The notes below the pieces were generated by a model, which saw only the letters and a program-made list of their open reading frames with translations, did no database searches and was not told the DNA's origin. Shown piece by piece: positions 47,755 to 56,707 of a DNA stretch of 64,000 nucleotides (its first letter is position 1; each line of letters opens with the position of its first letter). A program made the position numbers and the translations under genes. Origin of the DNA: Seonamhaeicola aphaedonensis (GTDB lineage Bacteria > Bacteroidota > Bacteroidia > Flavobacteriales > Flavobacteriaceae); NCBI RefSeq assembly GCF_003386195.1, contig NZ_QRDX01000002.1:398067-462066 (forward strand), given 5' to 3'.

Positions 47755-47925
47755 AAAAAAAGCCTACATCAGTTGTGCATTCTGTATAAACTCCTTAAAA
47801 ACAAGTTTAGGGCTAACAAGCTGATCAAGGATCTACGACTAAGGCAGCATGCTTTTACAACTTAAACTCACCCTTTTTAAAGAATTAACGTTGAGTTTAT
47901 CAAAAAAAATAACCAATGTAGGCAG
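47755..47925 (-). ncRNA. ssrS: Candidate 6S RNA (ssrS) between zapA and rny
   Basis: On the minus strand a 162-base segment begins GCCTACATTGGTT and ends AACTGATGTAGGC, which pair over 13 bp (two G-U), directly followed by seven T. That is a closing stem with a terminator tail, and the interior is long and mostly open with small hairpins (AAACTCA/TGAGTTT and GATCAAGGATC-type). The layout fits 6S RNA, a long rod-like RNA that mimics an open promoter and sequesters RNA polymerase. Position downstream of zapA matches the zapA-ssrS order known in proteobacteria. Family membership needs a covariance-model search. Confidence 0.7.
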
Positions 47926-47951
47926 TAACTTTTAGTTTATTTTAAAGAACG

Positions 47952-48245
47952 TTAAGAGTTTAAATGCGAATGTAATAGCTCATTAAGCGCTTTAAGCTTA
48001 ATTTCTACATGTTCATTCACATGCTCTTTATCAATAGATTTCTGTTCAACTTGAGATGCAAATTGTAAGGCACACATAGCCAAAACATCTTGTTTATCTC
48101 TAACAGAATAACTTTGCTCAAACTGTTTAATCATATATTCAATATTCTTAGCCGCCTTGCGCAACCCTTCTTCCTGACTTGCTTCAATAGTTAAAGGGTA
48201 TACTCTATTAGCTATAGATAGCTTTATTTTAAGCTTTTCTGACAT
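47952..48245 (-). CDS. zapA: Cell division protein ZapA
   Basis: 97 residues. N-terminal beta part (KIKLSIANRVYPLTIEASQEE) and a long helix (about 25-97) with DVLAMCALQFA, the usual ZapA layout. It bundles FtsZ filaments at mid-cell. It starts 15 bases after the coiled-coil gene, and the 6S-like RNA follows. Confidence 0.88.
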   Translation of the reverse strand: MSEKLKIKLSIANRVYPLTIEASQEEGLRKAAKNIEYMIKQFEQSYSVRDKQDVLAMCALQFASQVEQKSIDKEHVNEHVEIKLKALNELLHSHLNS

Positions 48246-48260
48246 TGAATATATGCGGCA

Positions 48261-48551
48261 TTAATCTGAAATTTGTGCTATACAATAATCTATTTCTCTT
48301 ATTAATGCGTTTATTTTAAGCTTAGTTTCTCTTTTGTTATCGTCACTACCAAGTATTGTATTTGCTATTCTTAGAGCATTATGTTTTTCTTCCCAATCTG
48401 TTATCAACAATTTTTGGTCTCGAATTTGTTTTTTTGAAGCGTTTAATTCTTCCTGTAATTTTAAATTAGCCTGTTTTAAAAGTGCTACTTTGTGTAATAC
48501 TTTGCTAATTTTGTTTTCAAGAGAATCTACAATATCTTCAATATTACTCAT
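48261..48551 (-). CDS. Short coiled-coil protein upstream of zapA
   Basis: 96 residues, nearly all predicted coiled coil (SLENKISKVLHKVALLKQANL, ELNASKKQIRD). No enzyme motif. Its size, helical nature and place before zapA recall ZapB, the coiled-coil partner of ZapA in E. coli, but I see no homology that proves it. A good consensus promoter lies just upstream (48575-48605). Confidence 0.7.
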   Translation of the reverse strand: MSNIEDIVDSLENKISKVLHKVALLKQANLKLQEELNASKKQIRDQKLLITDWEEKHNALRIANTILGSDDNKRETKLKINALIREIDYCIAQISD

Positions 48552-48574
48552 TTAAAAATTCAATACTTATCTCA

Positions 48575-48605
48575 CAAAGTTAACATACCTGCTTATAAAT
48601 TACAA
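48575..48605 (-). promoter_or_regulatory. Consensus flavobacterial promoter of the coiled-coil/zapA operon
   Basis: TTG at 48605-48603, a 20-base spacer and TAACTTTG at 48582-48575, both on the minus strand, exactly fitting TTG-N17-23-TAnnTTTG. The ATG follows 24 bases later. Confidence 0.65.
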
Positions 48606-48681
48606 TTGTTTTTTTATAAAATTTTGAATTACCTCATTATCAAACAATAAAAAAACATTGGCTTGATTTTTTTTTTTGGTC

Positions 48682-48712
48682 TTGGCATATTCACCTCAAA
48701 TTAATATTTTAG
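48682..48712 (+). promoter_or_regulatory. Promoter of the M23 peptidase gene
   Basis: TTG at 48682-48684, 20-base spacer, TATTTTAG at 48705-48712 (one mismatch to TAnnTTTG). The ATG at 48728 follows 15 bases later. Confidence 0.55.
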
Positions 48713-48727
48713 CCATAATACATTTCT

Positions 48728-50416
48728 ATGAGATTTATACTTGCTTTTGTTTTAGTTTTCCCTTTTTTAATCAATGCCCAAAATCAATACCCACAAGACT
48801 ATTTTGGTAATCCGTTAGACATTCCTTTAATACTTTCTGGAACCTTTGCAGAATTACGTTCCAACCATTTTCATTCTGGTTTAGATATCAAAACGCAGCA
48901 ACGTGTAGGTTTAAATGTAAAAGCCATTGCTGATGGTTATGTGAGTAGAATTAAAATATCAGCTTATGGCTACGGAAAGGCATTATACATTACACACCCA
49001 AACGGTTACACATCGGTGTATGCCCATTTACAGAAGTTTGCCCCTGAAATTGAAACTTATGTAAAAAAGCATCAATACAAAAAGGAGTCATACGAAATAG
49101 AAATGTTTCCAGGTGCGGAAACACTTCTTGTTAAAAAAGGTAGTTTAGTAGCTTATAGTGGAAATTCGGGCGGCTCTGGTGGTCCACATTTGCACTTTGA
49201 AATTAGAGATAATGCACAGCGCCCCATAAACCCTATGTTATTTGGCATTGACATTGCTGACAGTACTATGCCTTTTGTAAAGTCTATTTATGCCTACCCA
49301 TTGGATGAGAACTCTTTCGTAAATAATTCTAACTACAAACAAAAACTCCGCTTAATCCCAATTGAAAGTGGTGACTATGTGGTTAAAAATGTGAACGCCA
49401 TTGGAAACATAGGATTTGGTATTGAAACAAATGACAGACAAAATTTGGCTGCAAATTCAAACGGTGTTTATAACATACAAACTTTTGTAAATGGTAATAA
49501 AAATTTTGAATTAGATTTTAAAAGATTTTCGTTTAGCGAAACCAAACACATCAATCAATTAATTGATTACGAGCATTACGTTACAAAAAAAGAGCGCATT
49601 CAAAAATTGTACAAAAAGAACAACCCACTTAGTATTTTCAAATCTGTTATAAACGACGGTGTCATAAAAATTGAGGATAGCACTTATTTAGTTTACAAAA
49701 TTCGCGTGGCTGATTTTAAAAATAATGAGACTTGGGTAACGCTTAACTTAAAAGGATCTAAAAACAATATCACAACACCGATACAAACAAAAACCACACC
49801 CTATTTTATTAAAGCTGACCAAGCGGTTAACCTAAAAGAGGGGAAAATTTCAGTAGATTTTTACCAAGACACTTTTTATGAAGATTTTTACCTAGATTTT
49901 GAAGTCAATAGTGATACTTTAAAACTTCATGAAGATGTTATAGCTGCTAAAAAGAACTTCAACATTACTTATGATATTAGTAATTACAAAGAAGCAGACA
50001 AAAGTAAGCTTTATATTGCGCGTCTTTTGGGCTACAATAAATTCCCATCATATACGTATACCCAAAGGAGAGGCAATATACTTACAGCTTCTACAAAAAC
50101 ACTTGGTACTTTTGCCTTAGCAACAGATACTATAAAACCAACCATCACACCTGTTAACTTTAAAGACGGACAATGGCTTAGTAAGTATCGCTATCTAAAA
50201 ATTAAAATTGATGACGAAGGCTCTGGTATATCAAATTACAGAGCAACCATTAATGGAAAATGGATTTTAATGGAACGTGATAATTATAAAGACAAAACTA
50301 TAACTTTTGATTTCAATGATGGTATTGTAACCGACACCAAAAACATTTTAAAAGTAATTGTTACTGATAATGTTGGAAATAATTCTACTTTTGAAGCGTT
50401 GTTCTATCGAAAATAA
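48728..50416 (+). CDS. M23 family metallopeptidase
   Basis: 562 residues. Signal peptide (1-17). The LytM/M23 core spans about 40-165: His49 and Asp53 in HSGLDIK, His154 and His156 in GGPHLHFEI. The rest (about 170-562) is a beta-rich C-terminal extension with an Ig-like segment near the end (DDEGSGISNYRATINGKW), much longer than the peptidase itself. It should cut peptidoglycan crosslinks in the periplasm. The TonB-receptor gene starts 13 bases later, so co-transcription is likely. Confidence 0.9.
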   Translation: MRFILAFVLVFPFLINAQNQYPQDYFGNPLDIPLILSGTFAELRSNHFHSGLDIKTQQRVGLNVKAIADGYVSRIKISAYGYGKALYITHPNGYTSVYAHLQKFAPEIETYVKKHQYKKESYEIEMFPGAETLLVKKGSLVAYSGNSGGSGGPHLHFEIRDNAQRPINPMLFGIDIADSTMPFVKSIYAYPLDENSFVNNSNYKQKLRLIPIESGDYVVKNVNAIGNIGFGIETNDRQNLAANSNGVYNIQTFVNGNKNFELDFKRFSFSETKHINQLIDYEHYVTKKERIQKLYKKNNPLSIFKSVINDGVIKIEDSTYLVYKIRVADFKNNETWVTLNLKGSKNNITTPIQTKTTPYFIKADQAVNLKEGKISVDFYQDTFYEDFYLDFEVNSDTLKLHEDVIAAKKNFNITYDISNYKEADKSKLYIARLLGYNKFPSYTYTQRRGNILTASTKTLGTFALATDTIKPTITPVNFKDGQWLSKYRYLKIKIDDEGSGISNYRATINGKWILMERDNYKDKTITFDFNDGIVTDTKNILKVIVTDNVGNNSTFEALFYRK

Positions 50417-50429
50417 ATTGTAACTACTT

Positions 50430-52889
50430 TTGAAACCAAAATTCTTTTTCTTTGTTTTACTTTCATTCATAGCTTTCAAAAGCTTTTCACAAACATCGAT
50501 AATTAGAGGTATCATTTTAAATGAAAATAAGCAACCCATTGAAGGTGTGAATATTAAAGCCGGTGACTTAGGAACCCAAACTAACGAAAACGGATTTTAT
50601 CTCTTAGAAATAGCTTCAAACACAGATATTACCATTGAATTTACACATCTTTCATTTAAAAAGGTTTCAAGCGTTTTCAATTTAAAAAATGGTGAAGAAT
50701 TAGAGTTTAATCCCGTTTTAAAAACTTCGGTAGAACAAATTTCTACAGTAACCATAAATACTACAAGACGAAAAGAAGTTGAAGGCATCATAAATATTCA
50801 ACCAGAAGTTATTAGAAAAATTCCCGGTGCCAATGCCGGTGTTGAAAACCTTTTAATGACACTTCCAGGGGTTAGTAACAACAACGAACTGAGTACACAG
50901 TACTCAGTAAGAGGTGGAAATTTTGATGAAAATTTGGTCTATATAAATGATATTGAAGTTTATAGACCTTTCTTAATTAGGTCTGGACAGCAAGAAGGAT
51001 TGAGTTTTGTTAATACCAATTTGGTTCAAAATGTTGATTTTTCATCGGGTGGTTTTCAAGCAAAATATGGTGATAAGTTATCCTCCGTCCTTGATATTAC
51101 CTACAAAACGCCCTACCAATTTGAAGTAAATACCGATTTAAGCTTATTAGGTGGTAGTATTTCCTTAGAAAACATTAGTAAAGATTCTAAATTTACAAGT
51201 ATTGTTGGTGTGCGATACCGCGATAACAGTTTATTGGTAAATGCAAAAGAAACCGAAACGAACTTTAACCCTACATTTGCCGATTTACAAGCTTTTTTTA
51301 CTTATAAATTCACCAATAAATTTCACTTAAGTTTTTTAGGAAATGCCTCTATAAACCTTTATAGTTATGAACCACAAACACGTCAGACTAATTTTGGTAC
51401 TTTAAGTGATCCCATAGCTTTATTGGTGTTTTATGAAGGTCAAGAAGAAGATCAATACCAAACCTACTTTGGTGCTTTTAAAGGAACCTATTTTGCAAAT
51501 GATGATTTAACTTTAAAACTGATTGCTTCCACCTATCATACCACAGAAGAAGAGTATTTCGATATACTGGCACAATACAGATTAGGCGAAGTAAATACTA
51601 ACATTGGTGATGAAGATATTGGTGAAGTGGAGTTTAGTGAAGGCATTGGCAGTCAATTAAACCATGGTAGAAATGATTTAGATGCGCTTATTACTAATAT
51701 TGAACACAAAGGGGATATAAAGCTAGATGATAACCGAATTGAGTGGTCTGTAAAATACACTAATGAAGATATTAGAGATCGATTGGTAGAATGGGAAGTC
51801 ATTGATTCTGCCGGCTTTTCAATAAGGCCTCCAAGAACCATTCCAACCAATGAACAGCCTTATATACCATACAGCGGTCCGTTAGAACCCTTTCAAAATG
51901 TACGAGCAACCAATTTCACACAAATAAACCGCATACAAGCTTATACTCAATGGAGTAAACGCTCTACTTTAGGAAATAGTGATGTTTGGTATAATGCTGG
52001 AGTAAGAGTACACAATTGGTCTGTAAAAGGTGAAAGTATTGCCTCTACAAACCAAATAGTGTTTAGTCCGAGGGCACAATTTGCTATAAAACCTAGTTGG
52101 AAAAGAGACATGCTTTTTAGAGCTGCGGCAGGTATTTATTATCAACCACCTTTTTATAGAGAGTTACGTGATGCTACTGGAACGGTTCAACCCAATGTAA
52201 AAGCCCAAAAATCTTTCCATTTGGTTTTAGGTAATGATTATAGTTTTAAAATGTGGGACAGACCTTTTAAACTTACCTCTGAGGTTTATTACAAAAATTT
52301 AACGAATGTGAATCCTTATACCATTGAAAATGTTAGAATTCGTTATAGAGCCAATAATAGCGCAAAAGCATATGCTTACGGATTGGATATGCGATTGAAT
52401 GGGGAATTTGTGCCCGGAACAGAGTCATGGTTTAGTTTTGGCTACTTAAAAACAGAAGAGAACATTGAAAACCGAGGTTATATTTCAAGACCAACAGATC
52501 AACGCTTGAAGTTTGCAGCGTTATTTCAAGACTATGTGCCCAAGATGCCAAACCTTAAAATGTATTTAAATTTGGTATATAACACTGGAGTTCCTGGTGG
52601 TTCACCAAGTTACGCAGACCCTTACATCTATCAAACTAGATTACCAGATTATAAAAGAGCTGACCTTGGTTTACAACTAGTGTTGGTGGATGACAAAAAG
52701 CAATTTAACCGTGGTTGGAAAAAGCCTTTTAAAGAATTATCACTAGGTTTTGAGATTTTCAACATTTTTGATGTTCAAAACTCTATCACAAATACTTGGG
52801 TAAGGGACGTATACAGTAAACGCCTGTTTGCTATTCCAAATTACTTAACACCTAGAGTATTTAACGTGAGGACTAACATGAAGTTTTAA
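50430..52889 (+). CDS. TonB-dependent receptor with carboxypeptidase-like N-terminal domain
   Basis: 819 residues. Signal peptide (1-20), then a carboxypeptidase-regulatory beta-sandwich (IIRGIILNENKQPIEGVNI, about 22-95), a plug (VENLLMTLPGVS, YSVRGGNFDENLVYINDIEV) and a C-terminal barrel ending in Phe (RTNMKF). No SusD partner is adjacent, so it is probably not a classic glycan receptor. The start looks like TTG (50430). Substrate unknown. Confidence 0.9.
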   Translation: MKPKFFFFVLLSFIAFKSFSQTSIIRGIILNENKQPIEGVNIKAGDLGTQTNENGFYLLEIASNTDITIEFTHLSFKKVSSVFNLKNGEELEFNPVLKTSVEQISTVTINTTRRKEVEGIINIQPEVIRKIPGANAGVENLLMTLPGVSNNNELSTQYSVRGGNFDENLVYINDIEVYRPFLIRSGQQEGLSFVNTNLVQNVDFSSGGFQAKYGDKLSSVLDITYKTPYQFEVNTDLSLLGGSISLENISKDSKFTSIVGVRYRDNSLLVNAKETETNFNPTFADLQAFFTYKFTNKFHLSFLGNASINLYSYEPQTRQTNFGTLSDPIALLVFYEGQEEDQYQTYFGAFKGTYFANDDLTLKLIASTYHTTEEEYFDILAQYRLGEVNTNIGDEDIGEVEFSEGIGSQLNHGRNDLDALITNIEHKGDIKLDDNRIEWSVKYTNEDIRDRLVEWEVIDSAGFSIRPPRTIPTNEQPYIPYSGPLEPFQNVRATNFTQINRIQAYTQWSKRSTLGNSDVWYNAGVRVHNWSVKGESIASTNQIVFSPRAQFAIKPSWKRDMLFRAAAGIYYQPPFYRELRDATGTVQPNVKAQKSFHLVLGNDYSFKMWDRPFKLTSEVYYKNLTNVNPYTIENVRIRYRANNSAKAYAYGLDMRLNGEFVPGTESWFSFGYLKTEENIENRGYISRPTDQRLKFAALFQDYVPKMPNLKMYLNLVYNTGVPGGSPSYADPYIYQTRLPDYKRADLGLQLVLVDDKKQFNRGWKKPFKELSLGFEIFNIFDVQNSITNTWVRDVYSKRLFAIPNYLTPRVFNVRTNMKF

Positions 52890-52991
52890 TTTTTTTGGTA
52901 AAAAAACGAAGTTATTTAAATCACGAAGTATACGCATAATAAATACAAATCTATACCCCCCCCAATAAATTAAAAGGTGACATGTGTCTTA

Positions 52992-54137
52992 TTAAGTTTC
53001 TAACAAGTCTTTTAAAACCTCCACCACATAATCTATCTCCTCTTTTGTGTTATATATACTAAAAGAAAATCGAATGGATGGTTTTTCTAAATCTTCATCA
53101 TTTAAAATTTCAGCTAACACATGTGAGCCTTGAGAACTCCCACTTTGGCAAGCACTTCCCTTTGAGCAAGCAATCCCCTTTAAATCTAACTGAAATAATA
53201 ACAGGGTTGTTTTTTTGGGGTCTACGGGTAAACAAATATTAACCAAAGTATATGTACTTTTTTCCATATTGGCTGAAAGCCCATTAAACTTTACTTGCGG
53301 AATTGCTTTCGATAAATTTTCAATAAAATATTGCTTTAATCCCTTTATATAGGTGGTTTCCTTTTCTAGGTTGTTATAGGCTATTTTTAGTGCAGACGCT
53401 ATACCAACAATGTTGTGAACACTTTCTGTTCCGGCTCTGAGTCCACGCTCTTGTTCACCTCCAAAAATAAGAGGTTTTAAGCCAGTATTTTTTCTAATAA
53501 AAGCAAACCCCACCCCTTTTGGACCATGAAATTTATGAGCTGAGGCCGCTAAAAAATCAACTGAAACCTTTTGTAAATCTAATTGATAGTGACCAATAGC
53601 TTGAACCGCATCGGTATGAAATAGAACATTATTGGCCTTACATAAATTGGCAACACGTTCTATATCTATAAGGTTACCTATTTCATTATTAACATGCATG
53701 AGGCTTACCAATATTTTTTGCTCACCTTTTAAAAGGCTTTCTAACTGCTCATAATCAATAGTCCCTCTATCATCAACCTTAACAAAACTAATTTTTAATG
53801 GATGTTCTTTTTCTAATTGATCCAGTGTATGCAAAACGGCATGATGCTCTATTTTAGAAGTCACAATGTGTTTAACCCCTAAATCTCTAACAGCACTTCG
53901 TAACACTAGATTATCGGCTTCTGTGCCACCCGAAGTAAAAATAATTTCACTAGCAGACACATTAAAGAAACTAGCAATTGATTTTCTGCAACTTTCAACC
54001 AAAGATTTTGATGATCTCCCAAAACTATGTGAAGATGATGGATTTCCGTAACTACCATTCATAACCTCAACCATAGAAGCAATGACCTCTTCTCTTATTT
54101 GAGTAGTGGCAGCATTATCAAAATAAACGGTTTTCAT
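52992..54137 (-). CDS. Cysteine desulfurase (NifS/IscS class V)
   Basis: 381 residues. PLP-binding Lys202 in SAHKFHGPKG, the N-terminal FDNAATTQ, and the catalytic cysteine loop GSACQSG (Cys330). It removes sulfur from cysteine for Fe-S clusters and thiolation. The protein is shorter than IscS at the C-terminus, like NifS of Bacteroidota. No iscU-type gene is adjacent. Confidence 0.93.
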   Translation of the reverse strand: MKTVYFDNAATTQIREEVIASMVEVMNGSYGNPSSSHSFGRSSKSLVESCRKSIASFFNVSASEIIFTSGGTEADNLVLRSAVRDLGVKHIVTSKIEHHAVLHTLDQLEKEHPLKISFVKVDDRGTIDYEQLESLLKGEQKILVSLMHVNNEIGNLIDIERVANLCKANNVLFHTDAVQAIGHYQLDLQKVSVDFLAASAHKFHGPKGVGFAFIRKNTGLKPLIFGGEQERGLRAGTESVHNIVGIASALKIAYNNLEKETTYIKGLKQYFIENLSKAIPQVKFNGLSANMEKSTYTLVNICLPVDPKKTTLLLFQLDLKGIACSKGSACQSGSSQGSHVLAEILNDEDLEKPSIRFSFSIYNTKEEIDYVVEVLKDLLET

Positions 54138-54255
54138 TTTAAAGCATTTAGGGTTTTAATCCTTTTCTGAGGTAAAAATACTTGAAATAAAATTATTATC
54201 AATAACCTGCGTTATAAATACAATTCTATTATTTTTGCCTTAAAATCTCTACCCA

Positions 54256-55173
54256 ATGCGCAAGTTACTTTTTGTATTAATTCCCTCAATAATTTTCTGT
54301 ATTTTTTCTTGTGATGATGGCGATATCATCACTTTTAATATAGATTTTGATGATACTTTTGAAGCCTGTAATGGAGTTAGTGGCCTAGTGCTTTACAAAA
54401 CAAAAGATGATCCTTCAGAGTCTTTGTCGGTATTCATAAATGGTTTTACAAGAGATGAACTTTTTGAGGTTAATGATAATGGCGTTTTAAATACTACAGA
54501 ACTTGGAACCTTTTATTACAGAACGTATAGTAATGAACGTATCTCTAATATAGATTTATTTTGTACTGATGTCCCTGACGATGAAATTGATATAACCATG
54601 AACGACGATAGTGATTGCTCGGTGGTAATTTCAACTACTTTGATTGAAGATGACAATGATGGCGTACCAACAGCTCTAGAGAATCCAGACCCTAATGGTG
54701 ATGGTATTTATGATGATGCACAGGATACTGATGGTGATGGGTTGCCAGATTACAAAGATGCCGATGATGATGGTGATAATGTTCTAACAAAAGATGAAAA
54801 CCCAGATCCTAATGAAGATGGTAATGTGAGTGATGCTCAAGATACCGATGGTGATGGTACTCCCGATTATTTAGATAGTGATGACGATGGTGACGGCGCC
54901 TTAACTAGAGACGAAGAAAAAGGAACTCAGGACCAAAATTTGGGTAACGATATCACCAATCCAGATGTTGGTCCAGATTATTTAAATCCTGAAGTTAGTG
55001 ATGTACTTCCTGCAGTAAAATACCGGGTACATTCTTTCACACAAACCTTTAATGTAACGGTTACTATTAGAGATATTGAAATTACTGAATTAAAACAAGA
55101 ATCATTAGACTTTGGAATTCTTGAAGGTTCTGGTACCAGTGGTTCTCAAACCATTACCCCTGAATTTAACTAG
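54256..55173 (+). CDS. Lipoprotein with calcium-binding acidic repeats
   Basis: 305 residues. Lipoprotein signal ending IFCIFSC (Cys19). Residues 130-235 carry acidic thrombospondin type 3-like repeats: DTDGDGLPDYKDADDDGD and DTDGDGTPDYLDSDDDGD, each with a preceding ENPDPN unit, expected to bind Ca2+. The flanking parts are beta-rich and unknown. It is probably surface- or periplasm-facing. Its 3' end overlaps the convergent Smr gene by 8 bases. Confidence 0.8.
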   Translation: MRKLLFVLIPSIIFCIFSCDDGDIITFNIDFDDTFEACNGVSGLVLYKTKDDPSESLSVFINGFTRDELFEVNDNGVLNTTELGTFYYRTYSNERISNIDLFCTDVPDDEIDITMNDDSDCSVVISTTLIEDDNDGVPTALENPDPNGDGIYDDAQDTDGDGLPDYKDADDDGDNVLTKDENPDPNEDGNVSDAQDTDGDGTPDYLDSDDDGDGALTRDEEKGTQDQNLGNDITNPDVGPDYLNPEVSDVLPAVKYRVHSFTQTFNVTVTIRDIEITELKQESLDFGILEGSGTSGSQTITPEFN

Positions 55174-55726
55174 GTTTTACATTCTGGTAGATATAAACCT
55201 CTGTAGCTCCTAAACCATACTTTTGGTAATTGGCATCATAAAACTTAATATTATCATATCTCCCAAATAGGTATTCTAATTCAAGTTTCAAAACGCCTTC
55301 ACCCACCCCATGAATAAAGACTACTTTTTGAATTCGTTTATTCATGGCGAATTCTAATTGTCTTTTGGCCGTATCTAATTGAAGTGTTAGCATCTCATGC
55401 TTCGTCATTCCTTTAGTAGATTTTACTAATTGGTTGATATGCAAATCTACTTCCATTGTAGGTTGAAAACGCTCTTTTGCTTTAATTTTAGATAGTTTTC
55501 GCTTTTTAAATTGTTCTTTTTCAGAGACTACAGCACTAAAGCTAGCGTGAGAAAAGATATCTTTCTTAAATGAGGTAGGTTTATTTTTCACCAAAGCTTC
55601 TTTAGGAAAATCCAATAAAAAGCCATCTTCAGTCTCAATAGAAACCAAATGCCCTTCAATGTGTTTTACCACCCCCGATAAATCTTCATCTAAAACTAAA
55701 ACACAATCACCTAACTGTAAACTCAT
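55166..55726 (-). CDS. Smr domain protein with DUF2027-type N-terminus
   Basis: 186 residues. An N-terminal beta domain (GDCVLVLDEDLSGVVKHIEG) precedes a Smr domain with VDLHINQL, FIHGVGEGVLK and the final YGLGATEVYIY. Smr domains nick nucleic acid; some act on stalled ribosomes. Its ATG shares the last base of the upstream stop (TAATG), so translation is coupled to the small membrane gene before it. Confidence 0.87.
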   Translation of the reverse strand: MSLQLGDCVLVLDEDLSGVVKHIEGHLVSIETEDGFLLDFPKEALVKNKPTSFKKDIFSHASFSAVVSEKEQFKKRKLSKIKAKERFQPTMEVDLHINQLVKSTKGMTKHEMLTLQLDTAKRQLEFAMNKRIQKVVFIHGVGEGVLKLELEYLFGRYDNIKFYDANYQKYGLGATEVYIYQNVKPS

Positions 55727-55914
55727 TACTCATCAGCATTTAACTCGTTGTCATTATCAATTTTGCTTGGTATAGTTCTAGATAACCTATAGATTCCTAC
55801 CATAAGTAATACAATACCAGCAATTAATATATATTGATTTTGTTCCTTAATGCCATTAGCATATAAAGCTATTGTAGCGCCAATTACAATCAAAAAATAA
55901 TTCAAATATTTCAT
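55726..55914 (-). CDS. Small two-helix membrane protein
   Basis: 62 residues with helices at about 3-19 and 28-44 and an acidic tail (IDNDNELNADE). The stop overlaps the start of the Smr gene by one base (TAATG). No family recognised; the tight coupling supports a real gene. Confidence 0.65.
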   Translation of the reverse strand: MKYLNYFLIVIGATIALYANGIKEQNQYILIAGIVLLMVGIYRLSRTIPSKIDNDNELNADE

Positions 55915-56007
55915 GATTCTTAAAGTTTAAATTGATTTTGTTACAAAATAAACAAAAAGCTCTTAATCAAATAAAAGAATATTAACTGTATTTTATAAAT
56001 TTGAAAG

Positions 56008-56289
56008 ATGCAGGAATTAGAAAAGTATATGTTACCATGCTTAAACAAAAAACTCTTTGGAATAGAGTGCTTTGGCTGTGGTTTACAAAGGTCTATAGTT
56101 CTAATCTTTAAAGGGCAGTTTCTAGAAGCGTTTTATATGTATCCTGCTGTTTACTCACTTCTTTTACTTTTTGGGGTAATTTTTTTTAATGCATTCAAAA
56201 ACTTTAAAAATGGCAATAAAATTATTCTTATTTTGGCAATTCTAAATGCAGCTATAATAATTACTAGCTACATAATTAAATTTATTTAA
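56008..56289 (+). CDS. DUF2752 membrane protein
   Basis: 93 residues. The signature LFGIECFGCGLQRSI, with cysteines in C-x2-G-C-G-x-Q/T-R, is that of DUF2752; two helices follow (about 48-65 and 73-91). Function unknown. The CCC-motif gene starts 18 bases later, and this gene order recurs in Bacteroidota. Confidence 0.82.
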   Translation: MQELEKYMLPCLNKKLFGIECFGCGLQRSIVLIFKGQFLEAFYMYPAVYSLLLLFGVIFFNAFKNFKNGNKIILILAILNAAIIITSYIIKFI

Positions 56290-56307
56290 CCCGTAAAACA
56301 CAAACAC

Positions 56308-56637
56308 ATGGAACAACAAAAATTGCCTAATGCAACACTAATCTTAGTTTTTGGAATTTTATCAATTCTTGGATGTTGCTTTTATGGTATTGGCATTATT
56401 TTAGGAATTGTGGCTATTGTACTAGCCTCCAAAGCCACAAAAATGTATGCTGAAAACCCAGATAGTTATACTGGAATTCAAAATGTAAAAACTGGTAAAA
56501 TTTTGTCTATTATAGGTATTGTATTAAGTGCTCTTTATTTATTTTTGATAATTTGGTTGGTTATGACTTTTGGTTGGGAAACTTTACAAGACCAAGAATT
56601 AATGCAACAAAAAATGCAAGAAATGATGGGACAATAA
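56308..56637 (+). CDS. CCC-motif membrane protein
   Basis: 109 residues. Two helices: VFGILSILGCCFYGIGIILG, with the cysteine pair, and a second (about 68-90). The end is Met/Gln-rich (MQQKMQEMMGQ). It matches a family found next to DUF2752 genes. Function unknown. Confidence 0.8.
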   Translation: MEQQKLPNATLILVFGILSILGCCFYGIGIILGIVAIVLASKATKMYAENPDSYTGIQNVKTGKILSIIGIVLSALYLFLIIWLVMTFGWETLQDQELMQQKMQEMMGQ

Positions 56638-56656
56638 TTTTTTCACCTAAAACCAT

Positions 56657-56688
56657 AAAAAAAGCGACCAATTTTGGTCGCTTTTTTT
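56657..56688. terminator. Bidirectional terminator
   Basis: AAAAAAGCGACCA/TGGTCGCTTTTTT, 13-bp stem with a 4-nt loop, flanked by A and T runs. It lies between convergent CCC-motif and DUF5362 genes. Confidence 0.9.
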
Positions 56689-56707
56689 ATCTATAACCCT
56701 TTTACTA

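Noticed and set aside
48666..48677. Long T run as a terminator
   Set aside because: No stem precedes it; it is part of the AT-rich region before the M23 promoter.
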